Shown here: piece by piece, positions 28,289 to 37,181 of the stretch
How the letters are laid out: every line of letters begins with the position of its first letter
Numbering within the stretch: position 1 is the stretch's first letter
Source: CAYJLF01 sp964371055
Lineage (GTDB): Bacteria > Eisenbacteria > RBG-16-71-46 > CAIMUX01
DNA length: 64,000 nt
Direction: 5' to 3'
Assembly: GCA_964371055.1 (NCBI GenBank)
Contig: CAYJLF010000018.1
Coordinates: forward strand, 78,912-142,911
Translations under genes and position numbers: made by a program
Notes under the pieces: generated by a model
What the model saw: only the letters and a program-made list of their open reading frames with translations
The model's database searches: none
Told to the model about the DNA's origin: nothing

Positions 28289-28687
28289 CTACCGGTCCCC
28301 GCCCTGGCCGACAAACCAGTCGGTGCGGTCGTCGAAGAGGATGTTGAAGGTGGTGAGGCTGCCGTAGATCCGGGTGATGTAGTCCTGCAACTCCATCCTA
28401 TCGGCGTCGTCCAGCTTCGGGTGGTTGTTGATCTTCTGCTCCAGCACCCGGAGACGCTCGCGCACCATGACGATCTTGCGGAAGAAGGTGTCGAGCGGGA
28501 TCTCCTTTTCCTGCGCGCCCGGCTTACCCGGTTTCAGGATCACCTCGCCCCCCGCCCAGCGGGGCGCGATCTCATAGTTGTCCGGGGCCAGGACTCCTGC
28601 CTCGAGGAGGTCGTCGCGCAGGGCACGGCGCAGATCCTTGACGATCGACTCCACCGAGTCGCGGTTGAGTTGCAGCGGCTGATCCAT
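28289..28687 (-). CDS. Conserved-looking cytoplasmic protein of unknown function
   Basis: The start ATG 28687 has AGGAGG five bases upstream, which favours it over an ATG nine codons earlier; the product is 132 residues. There is no signal peptide or membrane helix. It has an N-terminal acidic helix ('SVESIVKDLRRALRDDLLEAG'-like pattern), a strand region 'GGEVILKPG', then long helices 'IPLDTFFRKIVMVRERLRVL' and 'MELQDYITRIYGSLTTFN'. The composition is well balanced and the frame is clean, so it is a real gene. I do not recognise the family and infer nothing about its role. Confidence 0.8.
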   Translation of the reverse strand: MDQPLQLNRDSVESIVKDLRRALRDDLLEAGVLAPDNYEIAPRWAGGEVILKPGKPGAQEKEIPLDTFFRKIVMVRERLRVLEQKINNHPKLDDADRMELQDYITRIYGSLTTFNILFDDRTDWFVGQGGDR

Positions 28688-28887
28688 GGGTCCTCCTGTG
28701 ACGGGGGGCAACATCCTGGCGGGTCAGAGTCGGTGCGTCCCGCCGCGATCGGACGCTAGCTTCGCCTCGGCGCGACGGACCGTCAAGCCAAGGCCGCCAC
28801 CGATGCGCGCGCGGACGACATCGGCTAGACTTCGAGGTCGCCGCCAGGGACAACGGGATCCGGCGACCCCAACAAGAGAGGGAGAGT

Positions 28888-29595
28888 ATGGGCAGCATCG
28901 AGGTCTTCGACGAGTATGCGTCGTCCTACGACGTATGGTTCCTGCAGAACCGCCAGGTCCTGGGATCTGAAGTGCTCCTGCTCAAGCGTGCCATCGGTAA
29001 CCCCGGCCACGCTCTCAGCATCGGCTGCGGCAGCGGTCTCTTCGAGTCGATCCTCCAGCGCGAGCACGGGATCGAGATCACGCACGGGATCGAGCCGGCG
29101 GAGGGGATGGCGGAAATCGCACGTAAGCGCGGGATGTCGGTCCTGCCCGGGAGGGCGGAGGAAATCCCGCACGGCGCCGGGGAGTTCGACACGGTCATCA
29201 TGAACGGGACGCCGGGGTACACCCGCGATCTCCTGCAGGCCTTCCGCGAGGGATACCGCGTGCTGCGGCCGGGGGGACACCTGGTCGTCCTCGACGTGCC
29301 GGCCGAATCGGGCTATGGGCTCCTCTATCGTCTCGCGACGGTGCTCGGGACCTGGGAGGACTCCCGCATCGACGGGTCCCAGCCCGATCACCCTTATCCG
29401 ATCGAGTTCGCGGCGGCCGCGCACTGGCGGACCACGCCGGAGAAGTTCGAGCTGCTGCGACAGATCGGATTCACCGACCTGGAGTGCTGGCAGACCCTCA
29501 CGCGGCACCCGAAGTACTCCAACGACATCGTCGAGGAGCCCGTCGAGGGGTACGATCGGGGCGACTACGTGGCCATCCGGGCGCGCCGGCCCTAG
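28888..29595 (+). CDS. Class I SAM-dependent methyltransferase
   Basis: The 235-residue product starts at ATG 28888 after GGGAGAG. It has the Rossmann-type SAM-binding motif I 'ALSIGCGSGLFES' (about 43-55), the acidic residue after strand 2 in 'GIEPAEGMAEIA', motif 'EFDTVIMNG' and post-motif 'GYRVLRPGGHLVVLDVP'. This is the UbiE/COQ5-like methyltransferase 11 pattern for small molecules. No neighbouring pathway reveals the substrate. It is followed by, but not clearly cotranscribed with, a PEBP-family gene. Confidence 0.9.
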   Translation: MGSIEVFDEYASSYDVWFLQNRQVLGSEVLLLKRAIGNPGHALSIGCGSGLFESILQREHGIEITHGIEPAEGMAEIARKRGMSVLPGRAEEIPHGAGEFDTVIMNGTPGYTRDLLQAFREGYRVLRPGGHLVVLDVPAESGYGLLYRLATVLGTWEDSRIDGSQPDHPYPIEFAAAAHWRTTPEKFELLRQIGFTDLECWQTLTRHPKYSNDIVEEPVEGYDRGDYVAIRARRP

Positions 29596-29659
29596 CCGCG
29601 AGGAGAAGCGGCCGGCCGGCCGGGTTTTGGGGCTGCCCGTCAGGGAGGAGGTCACGATC

Positions 29660-30256
29660 GTGAGAAACGCCAATGCTTGGGGCAAGGCCGCCGTCCGGAT
29701 CCTGGGCGCCGTGGGTCTCATCGCGGCGTCGCTCAGCGTTCCTTCCGGCGCCAGCGCGAAGGAGGAATCGAAGATGCCGTTCACGATCTCCTCTCCCGCC
29801 TTCACCCACGAGGGCGAGATTCCCATGAAATACACCTGCGAGGATCAAAACGTCTCTCCGGCCCTCGCCTGGACCGAACCGCCGCCGGGGACGAAGAGCC
29901 TCGCGCTCATCGTCGACGATCCGGATGCCCCGGATCCGGCCGCGCCGAAGATGACCTGGGTGCACTGGGTGCTCTACAACCTCCCGCCCGAGGTGCCGGG
30001 GCTGACCGAGGCGGTCGCCGAGAAGGACCTTCCGAAGGGAACGCTCCGAGGAACGAGCGACTACAAGCGGACCGCCTGGGGCGGGCCCTGCCCCCCGATC
30101 GGACGCCACCGTTACTTTTTCAAGCTCTACGCGCTCGATCGGTCTCTCCCGGACCTCACGCTCCCCAACAAGGCCGCCCTCCTCGAGGCGATGGACGGAC
30201 ATGTCCTCGCCCAGGCCGAGTTGATGGGAACCTACGAGAAGAAGAAGAGCAGATAG
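29660..30256 (+). CDS. Exported YbhB/YbcL (PEBP-family) protein
   Basis: The start is GTG 29660, chosen because GGGAGGAGG lies nine bases upstream and it gives a clean signal peptide ('AVGLIAASLSVPSGASA'); the product is 198 residues. The mature part matches the phosphatidylethanolamine-binding-protein fold of bacterial YbhB/YbcL: 'FTISSPAFTHEGEIPMKYTC', the ligand-pocket 'IVDDPDAPDPA', 'WVHWVLYNLP' and 'GPCPPIGRHRYFFKLYAL'. It was probably released to the periplasm. Family members are implicated loosely in inhibitor or lipid binding; no specific role can be assigned. Confidence 0.9.
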   Translation: MRNANAWGKAAVRILGAVGLIAASLSVPSGASAKEESKMPFTISSPAFTHEGEIPMKYTCEDQNVSPALAWTEPPPGTKSLALIVDDPDAPDPAAPKMTWVHWVLYNLPPEVPGLTEAVAEKDLPKGTLRGTSDYKRTAWGGPCPPIGRHRYFFKLYALDRSLPDLTLPNKAALLEAMDGHVLAQAELMGTYEKKKSR

Positions 30257-30325
30257 GGGGCTGGCGATCCCCTGGCGCGATCGGGTCGAACCGCCGCGCC
30301 TCGCCGGGGATGCGCCGGAGCACGA

Positions 30326-30997
30326 ATGGAACAGAAACCCAAACACATCCCGTTGCCCCCCCGACCAGACTTCACGCCCGCGGAGATGCTGGCCCGGGCG
30401 CGAGCGTTCCGCGAGGAGTTGAGCCTGCGGCGATCGGTGCGGGAGTTCTCGGACCGTCCGGTGTCGCGCGCAGTCATCGAGGAGTGCCTGCTCGCGGCCG
30501 GCAGCGCCCCGAGCGGAGCCAACCGGCAACCGTGGCGCTTCGTGGCCGTGACGGATCCGGAAGTGAAGCGCCGCATCCGGGAGGCGGCCGAAGCGGAGGA
30601 GCGCGAGTTCTACGCCGGGCGGGCCGGTCGGGAATGGCTCGACGCGCTCGCTCCGCTCGGGACCGACGCTCAGAAGCCGTTCCTCGAGATCGCACCCTGG
30701 CTGATCGTCATCTTTGCGGAGAGCCATGGCGTCGGGCCGGACGGCGGCCGGATCAAGAACTACTATGTGACCGAGTCGGTCGGCATCGCCAGCGGACTGC
30801 TCATCACGGCGCTGCATCACGCGGGACTCGGCACGCTCACCCACACGCCCAGCCCGATGCGGTTCCTCAACCGGATCCTGGGACGCCCGGAGAACGAGCG
30901 GCCGTTTCTGGTGCTGGTGACCGGACACCCGGCAACGGGCGCCACGGTCCCCGCGATCACGAAGAAGAGCCTCGGCGAGATCGGCACGTTCCTGTAG
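30326..30997 (+). CDS. Nitroreductase-family FMN protein
   Basis: The 223-residue product starts at ATG 30326 (CGGAGC upstream). It has the FMN-phosphate motif 'RRSVREFSDRPV', the 'AAGSAPSGANRQPWRF' loop, 'ESVGIASGLLITALHHAGLG' and a C-terminal 'FLVLVTGHPATGA'. The layout resembles the iodotyrosine-deiodinase/BluB side of the superfamily, but specificity cannot be read from the sequence. It should be a cytoplasmic NAD(P)H-dependent flavin enzyme. It is convergent with the ClC gene, with only 29 bases between stops. Confidence 0.92.
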   Translation: MEQKPKHIPLPPRPDFTPAEMLARARAFREELSLRRSVREFSDRPVSRAVIEECLLAAGSAPSGANRQPWRFVAVTDPEVKRRIREAAEAEEREFYAGRAGREWLDALAPLGTDAQKPFLEIAPWLIVIFAESHGVGPDGGRIKNYYVTESVGIASGLLITALHHAGLGTLTHTPSPMRFLNRILGRPENERPFLVLVTGHPATGATVPAITKKSLGEIGTFL

Positions 30998-31010
30998 GTG
31001 CGAGGCAGGT

Positions 31011-31036
31011 CGGGGCGTCTGGCCAGCTACGCCCCG
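31011..31036. terminator. Hairpin spanning the convergent ends of two genes
   Basis: CGGGGCG (31011-31017) pairs with CGCCCCG (31030-31036) over a 12-base loop between the nitroreductase and ClC stops. Part of it lies inside the last ClC codons. No T-run follows. Confidence 0.35.
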
Positions 31037-32646
31037 CGCGCCGACTCGTGCATCCAGGCCGACGCGATCGCGGCATCACCCTCGATGGTCACGGTGATCA
31101 GGTCTCCCGGCTGCAGTCGCGTGCTCCCCTCCGGCACGATTTCCCGGCTGCCGCGCGCCACCGCTGCAACCCGCGTGCCGGGCGGAAACTCGACCTCCTT
31201 GAGCCGGCGACCCGCGAGCTTCGAGTCGGTCTCGACCAGCACTTCGACCACCAGGATCTCGGGCGTCCCCTGCGGTCGATGCCCGCTGGACCGGAGATCA
31301 CGCTCGAGCAACGCTTCGTAGATCGGCCGCGCGCGCAGCAACTCCGCCGTCGCGTGCGCCGCAAAACAGCCGAGTAGAAGGGCGAAGAGGAGGTTGTACT
31401 CAGCGGTCATCTCCACGATCAACACCACGCCCGTCAGCGGCGCCCGAACCGATCCGGTGAGAAAGGCGGCCATGCCGATGGTCGCGAAGACCGTCGGCAC
31501 GACACCGACCTGGGGGAAGAGCCGGTCGGCGGCCAGCCCGAAGGCATACCCCAGGCAGGCGCCCAGGACGAGAATCGGAGCGAAGATGCCGCCCGGCACC
31601 CCCGTTCCGTAGGAGAGGACGGTCAGGATGAACTTTCCGGCGAAGAGCGCCAACGCCATTCCGATCAGGTGCCTCGACTCGAGGTGCCCGGAGAGGATGT
31701 CCTCGGCCAGCCGGTGCCCCACTCCGGTGATGCGCGGAAAGGTCAAGAGGACGACCCCCGCCACGACGCCAACCGCAGCCCCAGCCAGCCACGAAGGCCC
31801 CCGGAGCGAGGGTCGAAGCCGGGAGACCGAGAGCAATCCCCGGTTGAAGAGGACTCCCGCGGCGCCGCCGAGAACTCCCAGGATCACGGCGGGAAGCAGG
31901 GCATCGAACGGCAGCGGGGAGCTCTCCGGCAACTGAAAAGAGGGACGGGGACCGGAGAAGGCGCGGGTGATGAGCACGGCGCTGACACTGCCGATGAAGG
32001 CGGTGCCGTAGGTCAGCGCCGACATTTCCTTCTTCAGCTCTTCCATCACGAAGAGAAAGCCGGCCAGGGGAGCATTGAAGGCCGCCGCCAGGCCGGCGCC
32101 CGCCCCGCTGGCGATGAGTGCGTGGACGGAGCGCCGTGGAACGCGGAGCACGTTTCCGACCAGCTTGCCGGTCGCCGCGCCGACTTGTACGGTCGGACCC
32201 TCCCGCCCGAGCGACATGCCGGCGGCCAGCGCCAGGAGGCCACCACCAAGCTTGACCGCGATCAACCGGATCGGCCGGATGTCGCGGACCCCCATCAGCA
32301 CCGCCTTGGTGTGCGGGATGCCGCTCCCGCCGGCCTCGGGAGCGAACCTCAGAGTGAGCCACGCCGCCAGCGCACCCAGAAGCCCGGTCACGACGGGAAT
32401 CGCGAGCCACGCGGTCAGGCCCAGTTGCTCGCGATGAACCGAAAGCCCCTGCGCAAAGTCCTCGGCGGTCACGACCAGGAAGCGATAGACCGCCGCCGCC
32501 ACGCCCGCCACCAGCCCGACCAGAGCCGCACGCCCGAGCTGCACCAGTCGCTCTTCGCGCCGCAGGCGGCGCACCAGCCGATCACGTCCACTCGCCTCGA
32601 GGCGAGCCGCGTCACCACCCATCCTGGCCGCCACGCGACGCTTCAT
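31027..32646 (-). CDS. ClC-family chloride/proton antiporter with RCK C-terminal domain
   Basis: ATG 32646 overlaps the preceding stop (ATGA), giving 539 residues; a second ATG eight codons on is possible. The ion-selectivity motifs are intact: 'GSGIP' (107-111), 'GREGP' with gating E149, 'GVPGGIFAP' (about 348-356) and the pore Tyr in 'IYEALLERD' (Y442). The inner proton Glu equivalent is present in 'FLFVMEELKKE', so an H+/Cl- exchanger rather than a channel is favoured. A C-terminal TrkA-C/RCK-like domain ('LVETDSKLAGRRLKEVEF', 'LQPGDLITVTI') probably gates it by ligand. The start region has no good ribosome site, so translation likely depends on coupling to the upstream exported-protein gene. 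Confidence 0.93.
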   Translation of the reverse strand: MKRRVAARMGGDAARLEASGRDRLVRRLRREERLVQLGRAALVGLVAGVAAAVYRFLVVTAEDFAQGLSVHREQLGLTAWLAIPVVTGLLGALAAWLTLRFAPEAGGSGIPHTKAVLMGVRDIRPIRLIAVKLGGGLLALAAGMSLGREGPTVQVGAATGKLVGNVLRVPRRSVHALIASGAGAGLAAAFNAPLAGFLFVMEELKKEMSALTYGTAFIGSVSAVLITRAFSGPRPSFQLPESSPLPFDALLPAVILGVLGGAAGVLFNRGLLSVSRLRPSLRGPSWLAGAAVGVVAGVVLLTFPRITGVGHRLAEDILSGHLESRHLIGMALALFAGKFILTVLSYGTGVPGGIFAPILVLGACLGYAFGLAADRLFPQVGVVPTVFATIGMAAFLTGSVRAPLTGVVLIVEMTAEYNLLFALLLGCFAAHATAELLRARPIYEALLERDLRSSGHRPQGTPEILVVEVLVETDSKLAGRRLKEVEFPPGTRVAAVARGSREIVPEGSTRLQPGDLITVTIEGDAAIASAWMHESARGA

Positions 32647-34136
32647 CGGATGACGGCGAGGCTCCCCGACCGGGTGATTCCCGAGGACTCGATCTGCCAG
32701 TAGTACCTGCCGGCCGAAACCTCCCGACCCGATCCATCCCGGCCGTCCCAGACGAACACCTCGCTCGCCGCGGCGGCACCCCTCGGCCGCGCCCAGACCG
32801 TCCGGCCGGCCGCATCGGTGATCCAGGCCCGGGCCGGTCCGGGCGCGGGCTGTTGCAGGTGGAACCGAACTCGCTCTCTGAAGGGATTCGGGAAGACTTG
32901 GACCTCGGCCGGCCACCCCCGCTTCGCAACGGAATCCGGAACTCCGGCCGCCTTGAGGATCGACGCCTCCACCACGTTCACCAGGTCATCGCTGAAGCGG
33001 ACGAAGGCGATGCCCCAGTCACCGTCAGCAAGCGGCCCGACGCCCGGCTCGGAGACGTAGACCACACTGCCGCCGTAGTCGAGAGTCTCGGGGCGCAGGT
33101 CGAAGAACTCCGACTCGTCGAAGTCGATCTTCGCCTGCGCCGGGCAGTGCCCGTTCGGATCGCTGTAGATGACCCGGGCGTACGCTCCGGATCCGTATCC
33201 GACGACTTCGAAGCTCGCCAGTTGCGGGAGCTGGTTGATTTCCGGATCGATCGCGATCTCGCGCAGGTGACAGGTGCCGCCGGGCGTCCGGTCCGCTTCC
33301 TGCGCCCCGCCCAGCAGCGTGATCTTCTGCGAAAACGCCGCCACCGAGATCCGCGGTTCCTCCGGATCGTACCAGGAGGCGAAATCGGGGTCGGAGAGGA
33401 GATCGCCCAGCAGACAGGAGAGGAGGAGCGCGTTCTCTCCCGGGAACTGGGTCACGGACACGTCCCCGATCTTCTCCAGGTCGTCGAAACCGGTCCCGGT
33501 GATCTTGTAGAGCCCCGGGCTGATGACTCCCGGCTGGTTGTAGGTGTACATCATCCCGAAGACGATGTCCGGATCGGGCAGGTCCGGATCGACGATGCCC
33601 ATCAGATATCCGAAGAAGGTGAGCCCGCTGCTGACGGGAAATCCCCCCCCGGCGTTGCGCAGCACGGCGTAGAGGCGGGAATCGGAGAGACTGATCCGGC
33701 ACTCGACGAGGTCCAGGTTCGTGAAACCGAAGAGCGCATCTCCGACCGGGTCGGACGCCACCACCGACAGGTCGGCCGGCATCGGCTCGGCCCCTTCCGG
33801 CAGGCGGACCGGCAGAAGGTCCAATGAATCGCCCTGCAGCAGCCGGAATCCGTAGTAGGAAGTCGCCGTGACCGGTCCCGGAGGGGCAGCCTCGACGGTC
33901 GAGGGGCCATCCAGGACCGGGGTCATGACCTGCTCCATGACACCGCTTCCGGTCCGGTACAAGACATAGTTCGAAATCCCGGGGCCGACGGGGTTCTCCG
34001 CCCGCAGGAGGATGCGGGCATCCGGAAGAAGGGCGGAGTGCCGGATCTGGCTCCAATACTCCTGGGCGCCAGCGTCGGGGACAACGAGTAGCAGAGTTAC
34101 GAGAACCAACCACTTCGATCCGGAAGTCGTGCGCAT
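32643..34136 (-). CDS. Exported protein of unknown function with FlgD-like tail
   Basis: The start ATG 34136 is supported by AGGAG ten bases upstream; the product is 497 residues. The signal peptide ends 'LLLVVPDAGA'. The body (about 25-400) shows long beta-rich stretches such as 'NYVLYRTGSGVMEQVMTP' and 'ALFGFTNLDLVECRISLSDS', with no recognisable domain or catalytic motif. The C-terminus is a FlgD-like Ig domain: 'VFPNPFRERVRF', 'WITDAAGRTVWARP', 'GRYYWQIESSG' and 'SLAVIR'. It is the first gene of a possible two-gene unit with the ClC antiporter, whose start it overlaps. Confidence 0.87.
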   Translation of the reverse strand: MRTTSGSKWLVLVTLLLVVPDAGAQEYWSQIRHSALLPDARILLRAENPVGPGISNYVLYRTGSGVMEQVMTPVLDGPSTVEAAPPGPVTATSYYGFRLLQGDSLDLLPVRLPEGAEPMPADLSVVASDPVGDALFGFTNLDLVECRISLSDSRLYAVLRNAGGGFPVSSGLTFFGYLMGIVDPDLPDPDIVFGMMYTYNQPGVISPGLYKITGTGFDDLEKIGDVSVTQFPGENALLLSCLLGDLLSDPDFASWYDPEEPRISVAAFSQKITLLGGAQEADRTPGGTCHLREIAIDPEINQLPQLASFEVVGYGSGAYARVIYSDPNGHCPAQAKIDFDESEFFDLRPETLDYGGSVVYVSEPGVGPLADGDWGIAFVRFSDDLVNVVEASILKAAGVPDSVAKRGWPAEVQVFPNPFRERVRFHLQQPAPGPARAWITDAAGRTVWARPRGAAAASEVFVWDGRDGSGREVSAGRYYWQIESSGITRSGSLAVIR

Positions 34137-34203
34137 CGTGGATCTCCTCTCGGGTGGGCCCAGCGCACGGGGCAACCGGTCGCCCGCAAGTCGCCGCGGC
34201 CCT

Positions 34204-34974
34204 TCAGAACCTCCACCCGACGGCGATCACGTGACTCTGGTTGTGCAGCGGCACCGGCCCCGCGTCGTCGACCAGAATCTCGTCGTCCCCGAAGGGCACG
34301 TACGCATAGGTCGGCAGCTTGAGTTCATTCCAGCCGAGCGTGAAACGATACTCCAGAGAGAGCGCCCTCCCCGCCACCCGCGCGATCTCCGAACCGACGC
34401 CATAGACGAGGCTGTAGTCGAACAGATCCACCTCAGACATGTCCGCCTCCGCCCGCAACGGAATGGTCTGCTCCCCGTCATCGACCTCTCCGGCCAGGCG
34501 GTAACGATCCCGTACGCGCAGGGAGAAGGCGAACCCGAACAGGCTGTAGAGAGACGGCGGCTCGGGATCCGTCCAGGTGAAGCGGAAAAGCGACGGGATC
34601 TCCAGGTAGTCCAGATCGTAGGTAACATCGAGATCGGTCGGGATCTCGAGGATCGTCAGCCCGATCCGCTGCCGTGATCCCCGCTGGATGTAGTTGATCT
34701 CCTGCTGGATTCCGAAGCGCCGGGTGACGGGGAGGTGGAGCGTCCCCCCCACCGCCAGGCCGGTCCGGTAACGGCTTTGGACGCGGTACTCGAGATTCCG
34801 CTCCTTGATCCCCTGATGCTGGGAGACCGCAATCCCGGTACGGAGCTGAAAAGACGGACTGCCGGGGGAGTCGTCGGCGCGGCTGGGGTGCCAGAATCCA
34901 GCGACCGCGAGAACCGCCGCCAGCAACACCGGCAGGAGGCCGCCACCATTCATCGAGGGAAACGAGATGTTCAT
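34204..34974 (-). CDS. Outer-membrane beta-barrel protein
   Basis: The 256-residue product has a signal peptide ('LPVLLAAVLAVAGFWHPSRA') and alternating hydrophobic strands such as 'YRTGLAVGGTLHLPV', 'RFGIQQEINYIQRG', 'LYSLFGFAFSLRVRDRY' and 'SLEYRFTLGWNEL'. It ends in 'HVIAVGWRF', the C-terminal Phe typical of BamA-inserted barrels. About eight strands are expected, as in small OmpX/OprG-like barrels. The ribosome site is weak and the second ATG seven codons on is an alternative. It is separated by 67 bp from the downstream FlgD-tailed gene on the same strand. Confidence 0.85.
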   Translation of the reverse strand: MNISFPSMNGGGLLPVLLAAVLAVAGFWHPSRADDSPGSPSFQLRTGIAVSQHQGIKERNLEYRVQSRYRTGLAVGGTLHLPVTRRFGIQQEINYIQRGSRQRIGLTILEIPTDLDVTYDLDYLEIPSLFRFTWTDPEPPSLYSLFGFAFSLRVRDRYRLAGEVDDGEQTIPLRAEADMSEVDLFDYSLVYGVGSEIARVAGRALSLEYRFTLGWNELKLPTYAYVPFGDDEILVDDAGPVPLHNQSHVIAVGWRF

Positions 34975-35154
34975 CTGCGCCCGAGCGTAGCGAAGTTACG
35001 GGGCGGAGGTCAAACCTGAGCGCTCGAAGCCGATGTCGCGGCATCCCGAGCGACTCAGGTCGCGCGCAGGCAGGCTGGCTGCCGGAGCCAGTCGGTGTTA
35101 CCGTTGATCGGTGACCTGCGGCTGGTCCGATCCGAATTCAACGGAGCCGATGCC

Positions 35155-35784
35155 ATGGCAAGACTGAACTGGCCGTCCGTTGCGCCCAGCGACCGACGGG
35201 CTGGACACATCCGGGCCTGCGCCCTGGCCTTCGCACTCGCCTTCCTGCTCTCGGGCGTGGCCCCGGGCGGGGCCCGCGAGCTGGTCGACTTGGTGAGGAC
35301 ACCAGCCATCTCCCCGGGCCCCAACTCTCCCGACTCCTCTGCGATCGAGGTCCTACCCACCGCTCCCGGGTTCCAGCGGGGGGACACGATCGAGATCGTC
35401 GCCCGGCGTGGACTCATCCCGGGCTTCCGGATGTCCCGCACCGGGTCCCGAGTTCTTCCCCACCCGGACTTTGCGTCTCCCCGTCCGGTGTCCGTAGCCC
35501 TCCTGATGAGGCCACGCACCATGGAGCTCTCGAGATTCGCCTGCGCCATCTACGGCGCGGACCAGGCCGCGGGGACCGCGGCCGCCCTCGGCGGCGCCGG
35601 CCTGGTCGCGGGCGTGTGGGGAGAAAAGACGACTGGCTACCTCATGGGCGCCGGCGCCATCCTCGGAGCGATCTGGGGCGGCACGGCCGGAGCCGGCGAC
35701 TCGAAGTTCAGAATTCGCGTGGAGGCGGGACCTCCCCGGACCGAGTTGGACCCGACTCGGTCCCACTCCACGACGGAGGAATGA
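35155..35784 (+). CDS. Exported protein of unknown function with a glycine-rich hydrophobic region
   Basis: ATG 35155 (CGGAG upstream) gives 209 residues; an earlier in-frame ATG lacks a ribosome site. A signal sequence 'ACALAFALAFLLSGVAPGGA' is followed by a polar region. A Gly/Ala-rich hydrophobic stretch ('AAGTAAALGGAGLVAGVWGE' and 'GYLMGAGAILGAIWGG') follows, reminiscent of glycine-zipper membrane segments. The tail is basic. No family was recognised. It is convergent with the porin gene, and a 14-bp tandem repeat begins 22 bp after its stop. Confidence 0.7.
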   Translation: MARLNWPSVAPSDRRAGHIRACALAFALAFLLSGVAPGGARELVDLVRTPAISPGPNSPDSSAIEVLPTAPGFQRGDTIEIVARRGLIPGFRMSRTGSRVLPHPDFASPRPVSVALLMRPRTMELSRFACAIYGADQAAGTAAALGGAGLVAGVWGEKTTGYLMGAGAILGAIWGGTAGAGDSKFRIRVEAGPPRTELDPTRSHSTTEE

Positions 35785-35805
35785 CCGTTCGGGGAATTGC
35801 GTCGC

Positions 35806-35889
35806 CCGACTCGGACCACCCGGCTCGGACCAACCGGCTCGGACCATCCGACTCGAACCAACCGACTCGAACCAACCGACTCGAACCAG
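35806..35889. repeat. Tandem array of six 14-bp units
   Basis: Six head-to-tail units of exactly 14 bp with the consensus CCGRCTCGRACCAA fill the gap between two convergent genes. Units 4 and 5 are identical (CCGACTCGAACCAA); the others differ at one to three positions. It is too short-period for a CRISPR and has no spacers. Confidence 0.9.
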
Positions 35890-35914
35890 CGTCGCGGCTT
35901 CGGCCCGTGCGCGG

Positions 35915-37069
35915 TCAGAACGCGTAGACCCAGTTCAGTCCGATCGTCGGTTGGGTCTTCCTGAGGTCGGTCTCCCCATCTGAGGTCCTCGTGAAGATCT
36001 TCTCGTCCGCCCGATCGAGGCGGAACTCCCCCCGGATCGTCATCCGGTCGGAACACCGGTACTCCGGGGTGACCGTGAACTCGGTCAGCGTGACCGGCGC
36101 CCCGAGTCCGGTGCGGTAGCCGTCCTGATCGTCAAAGAACTCGCCGCGCAGGTTCAGGGCGACCTTCGGAGTGAACTCCAACCGCAGGTACCCGGCCGCT
36201 CCCATCCAGTCACTCGTGTCGTCCGCGGACTCGTCTTCTTCTCCTGCCGTTTCGGGCGTCGGTACCAGGGCCACCGCCTCCTCCTGGCCCAGATCGAAGT
36301 TCGCCCCGAGGCGAACCTTCGGAGTCAAGGCCAAGCTCCCCGTCAGATCGAGCACCCAGCGGTTGACGCCGTCGTTGGCCGCCAGTTCCGGGCCGTAGAT
36401 CGCGTTCGCCGCCACCGACAATCCCTCGAACGGCGCGGCCGAGAACTGCGCGATCAGCGACTTGCTGCGGTTGTTCTCCAGAGGGTTGTCCCATCCGTTC
36501 ACCACCCCCGCCATGACCGAGTACCGGTCGCTCAGCGGTAGCGTCCCCTTGACTCCGACATGCAATCCCGGGATCGCGTATCCGAAGAGGAACGACCGCG
36601 AGTGTTGCTCATTCCACCCGTCCACGCCTTCGACCAGTTCGTACCCGAGGTGGGTGTAGAACTTCCCGGCGTCAACCCGCAGACCGCGCCCGACCGGTGC
36701 GATCCAGGAAGCAAAGCCCTGGTGCAGATCGACCTGCCGGCCCGGATCGAGCGCCATGACCGGAGGGATGACGCTGCCGGCCACGAGATCGAAACGGAAT
36801 CCGGTCTCACCTCGGTCCTCCGGCAGGGACTGCACGGAAAGCTGGGCCACGTCGAGGGTGAAGGAGTTGTGGTCGCCATCGAAGATGCGCAGATCGTTCC
36901 TCGCCCCCTCCGGCGTGTTGAGGTTGTAGGTGAAGGACGAGGAAACGAATCCCTTGACGGTCACCTCCTGGTACCAGGGGATCTCGTCCGCCGCGGAGCG
37001 CTCCGCCCGGACGCCCAGCAGAGAGAACACGAGGGCCAACGCCATGGCCAGGGCGCGAATCGTGGACAT
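35915..37069 (-). CDS. Outer-membrane porin (BBP2-like) next to an ammonium transporter
   Basis: The start ATG 37069 follows GGAGG; an upstream in-frame ATG is not supported. The 384-residue product has a signal peptide ('ALVFSLLGVRAERSAA') and opens with 'VTVKGFVSSSFTYNLNTPEG', followed by 'QGFASWIAPVGRGLRVDAGK'. This is the pattern of putative beta-barrel porin-2 family proteins. It ends 'TIGLNWVYAF' with the C-terminal aromatic of an outer-membrane barrel. Porins of this type often lie beside amt genes, as here, 112 bp downstream on the same strand. A role in passage of ammonium or small nitrogen compounds is inferred only from context. Confidence 0.88.
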   Translation of the reverse strand: MSTIRALAMALALVFSLLGVRAERSAADEIPWYQEVTVKGFVSSSFTYNLNTPEGARNDLRIFDGDHNSFTLDVAQLSVQSLPEDRGETGFRFDLVAGSVIPPVMALDPGRQVDLHQGFASWIAPVGRGLRVDAGKFYTHLGYELVEGVDGWNEQHSRSFLFGYAIPGLHVGVKGTLPLSDRYSVMAGVVNGWDNPLENNRSKSLIAQFSAAPFEGLSVAANAIYGPELAANDGVNRWVLDLTGSLALTPKVRLGANFDLGQEEAVALVPTPETAGEEDESADDTSDWMGAAGYLRLEFTPKVALNLRGEFFDDQDGYRTGLGAPVTLTEFTVTPEYRCSDRMTIRGEFRLDRADEKIFTRTSDGETDLRKTQPTIGLNWVYAF

Positions 37070-37181
37070 GCAGATACCTCCAGGTTCGGTGGATGGCAGT
37101 TCCAGTCGGCGGGGCCAGCCTACGACGCCGGCCGCGATCGCGCCCTTTCGCACGACGGATCGCGGCCGGACGGCCTTGGGC

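Noticed and set aside
35806..35889. Tandem repeat considered as a CRISPR array
   Set aside because: Units are 14 bp, directly abutting with no spacers, and no cas gene is present.
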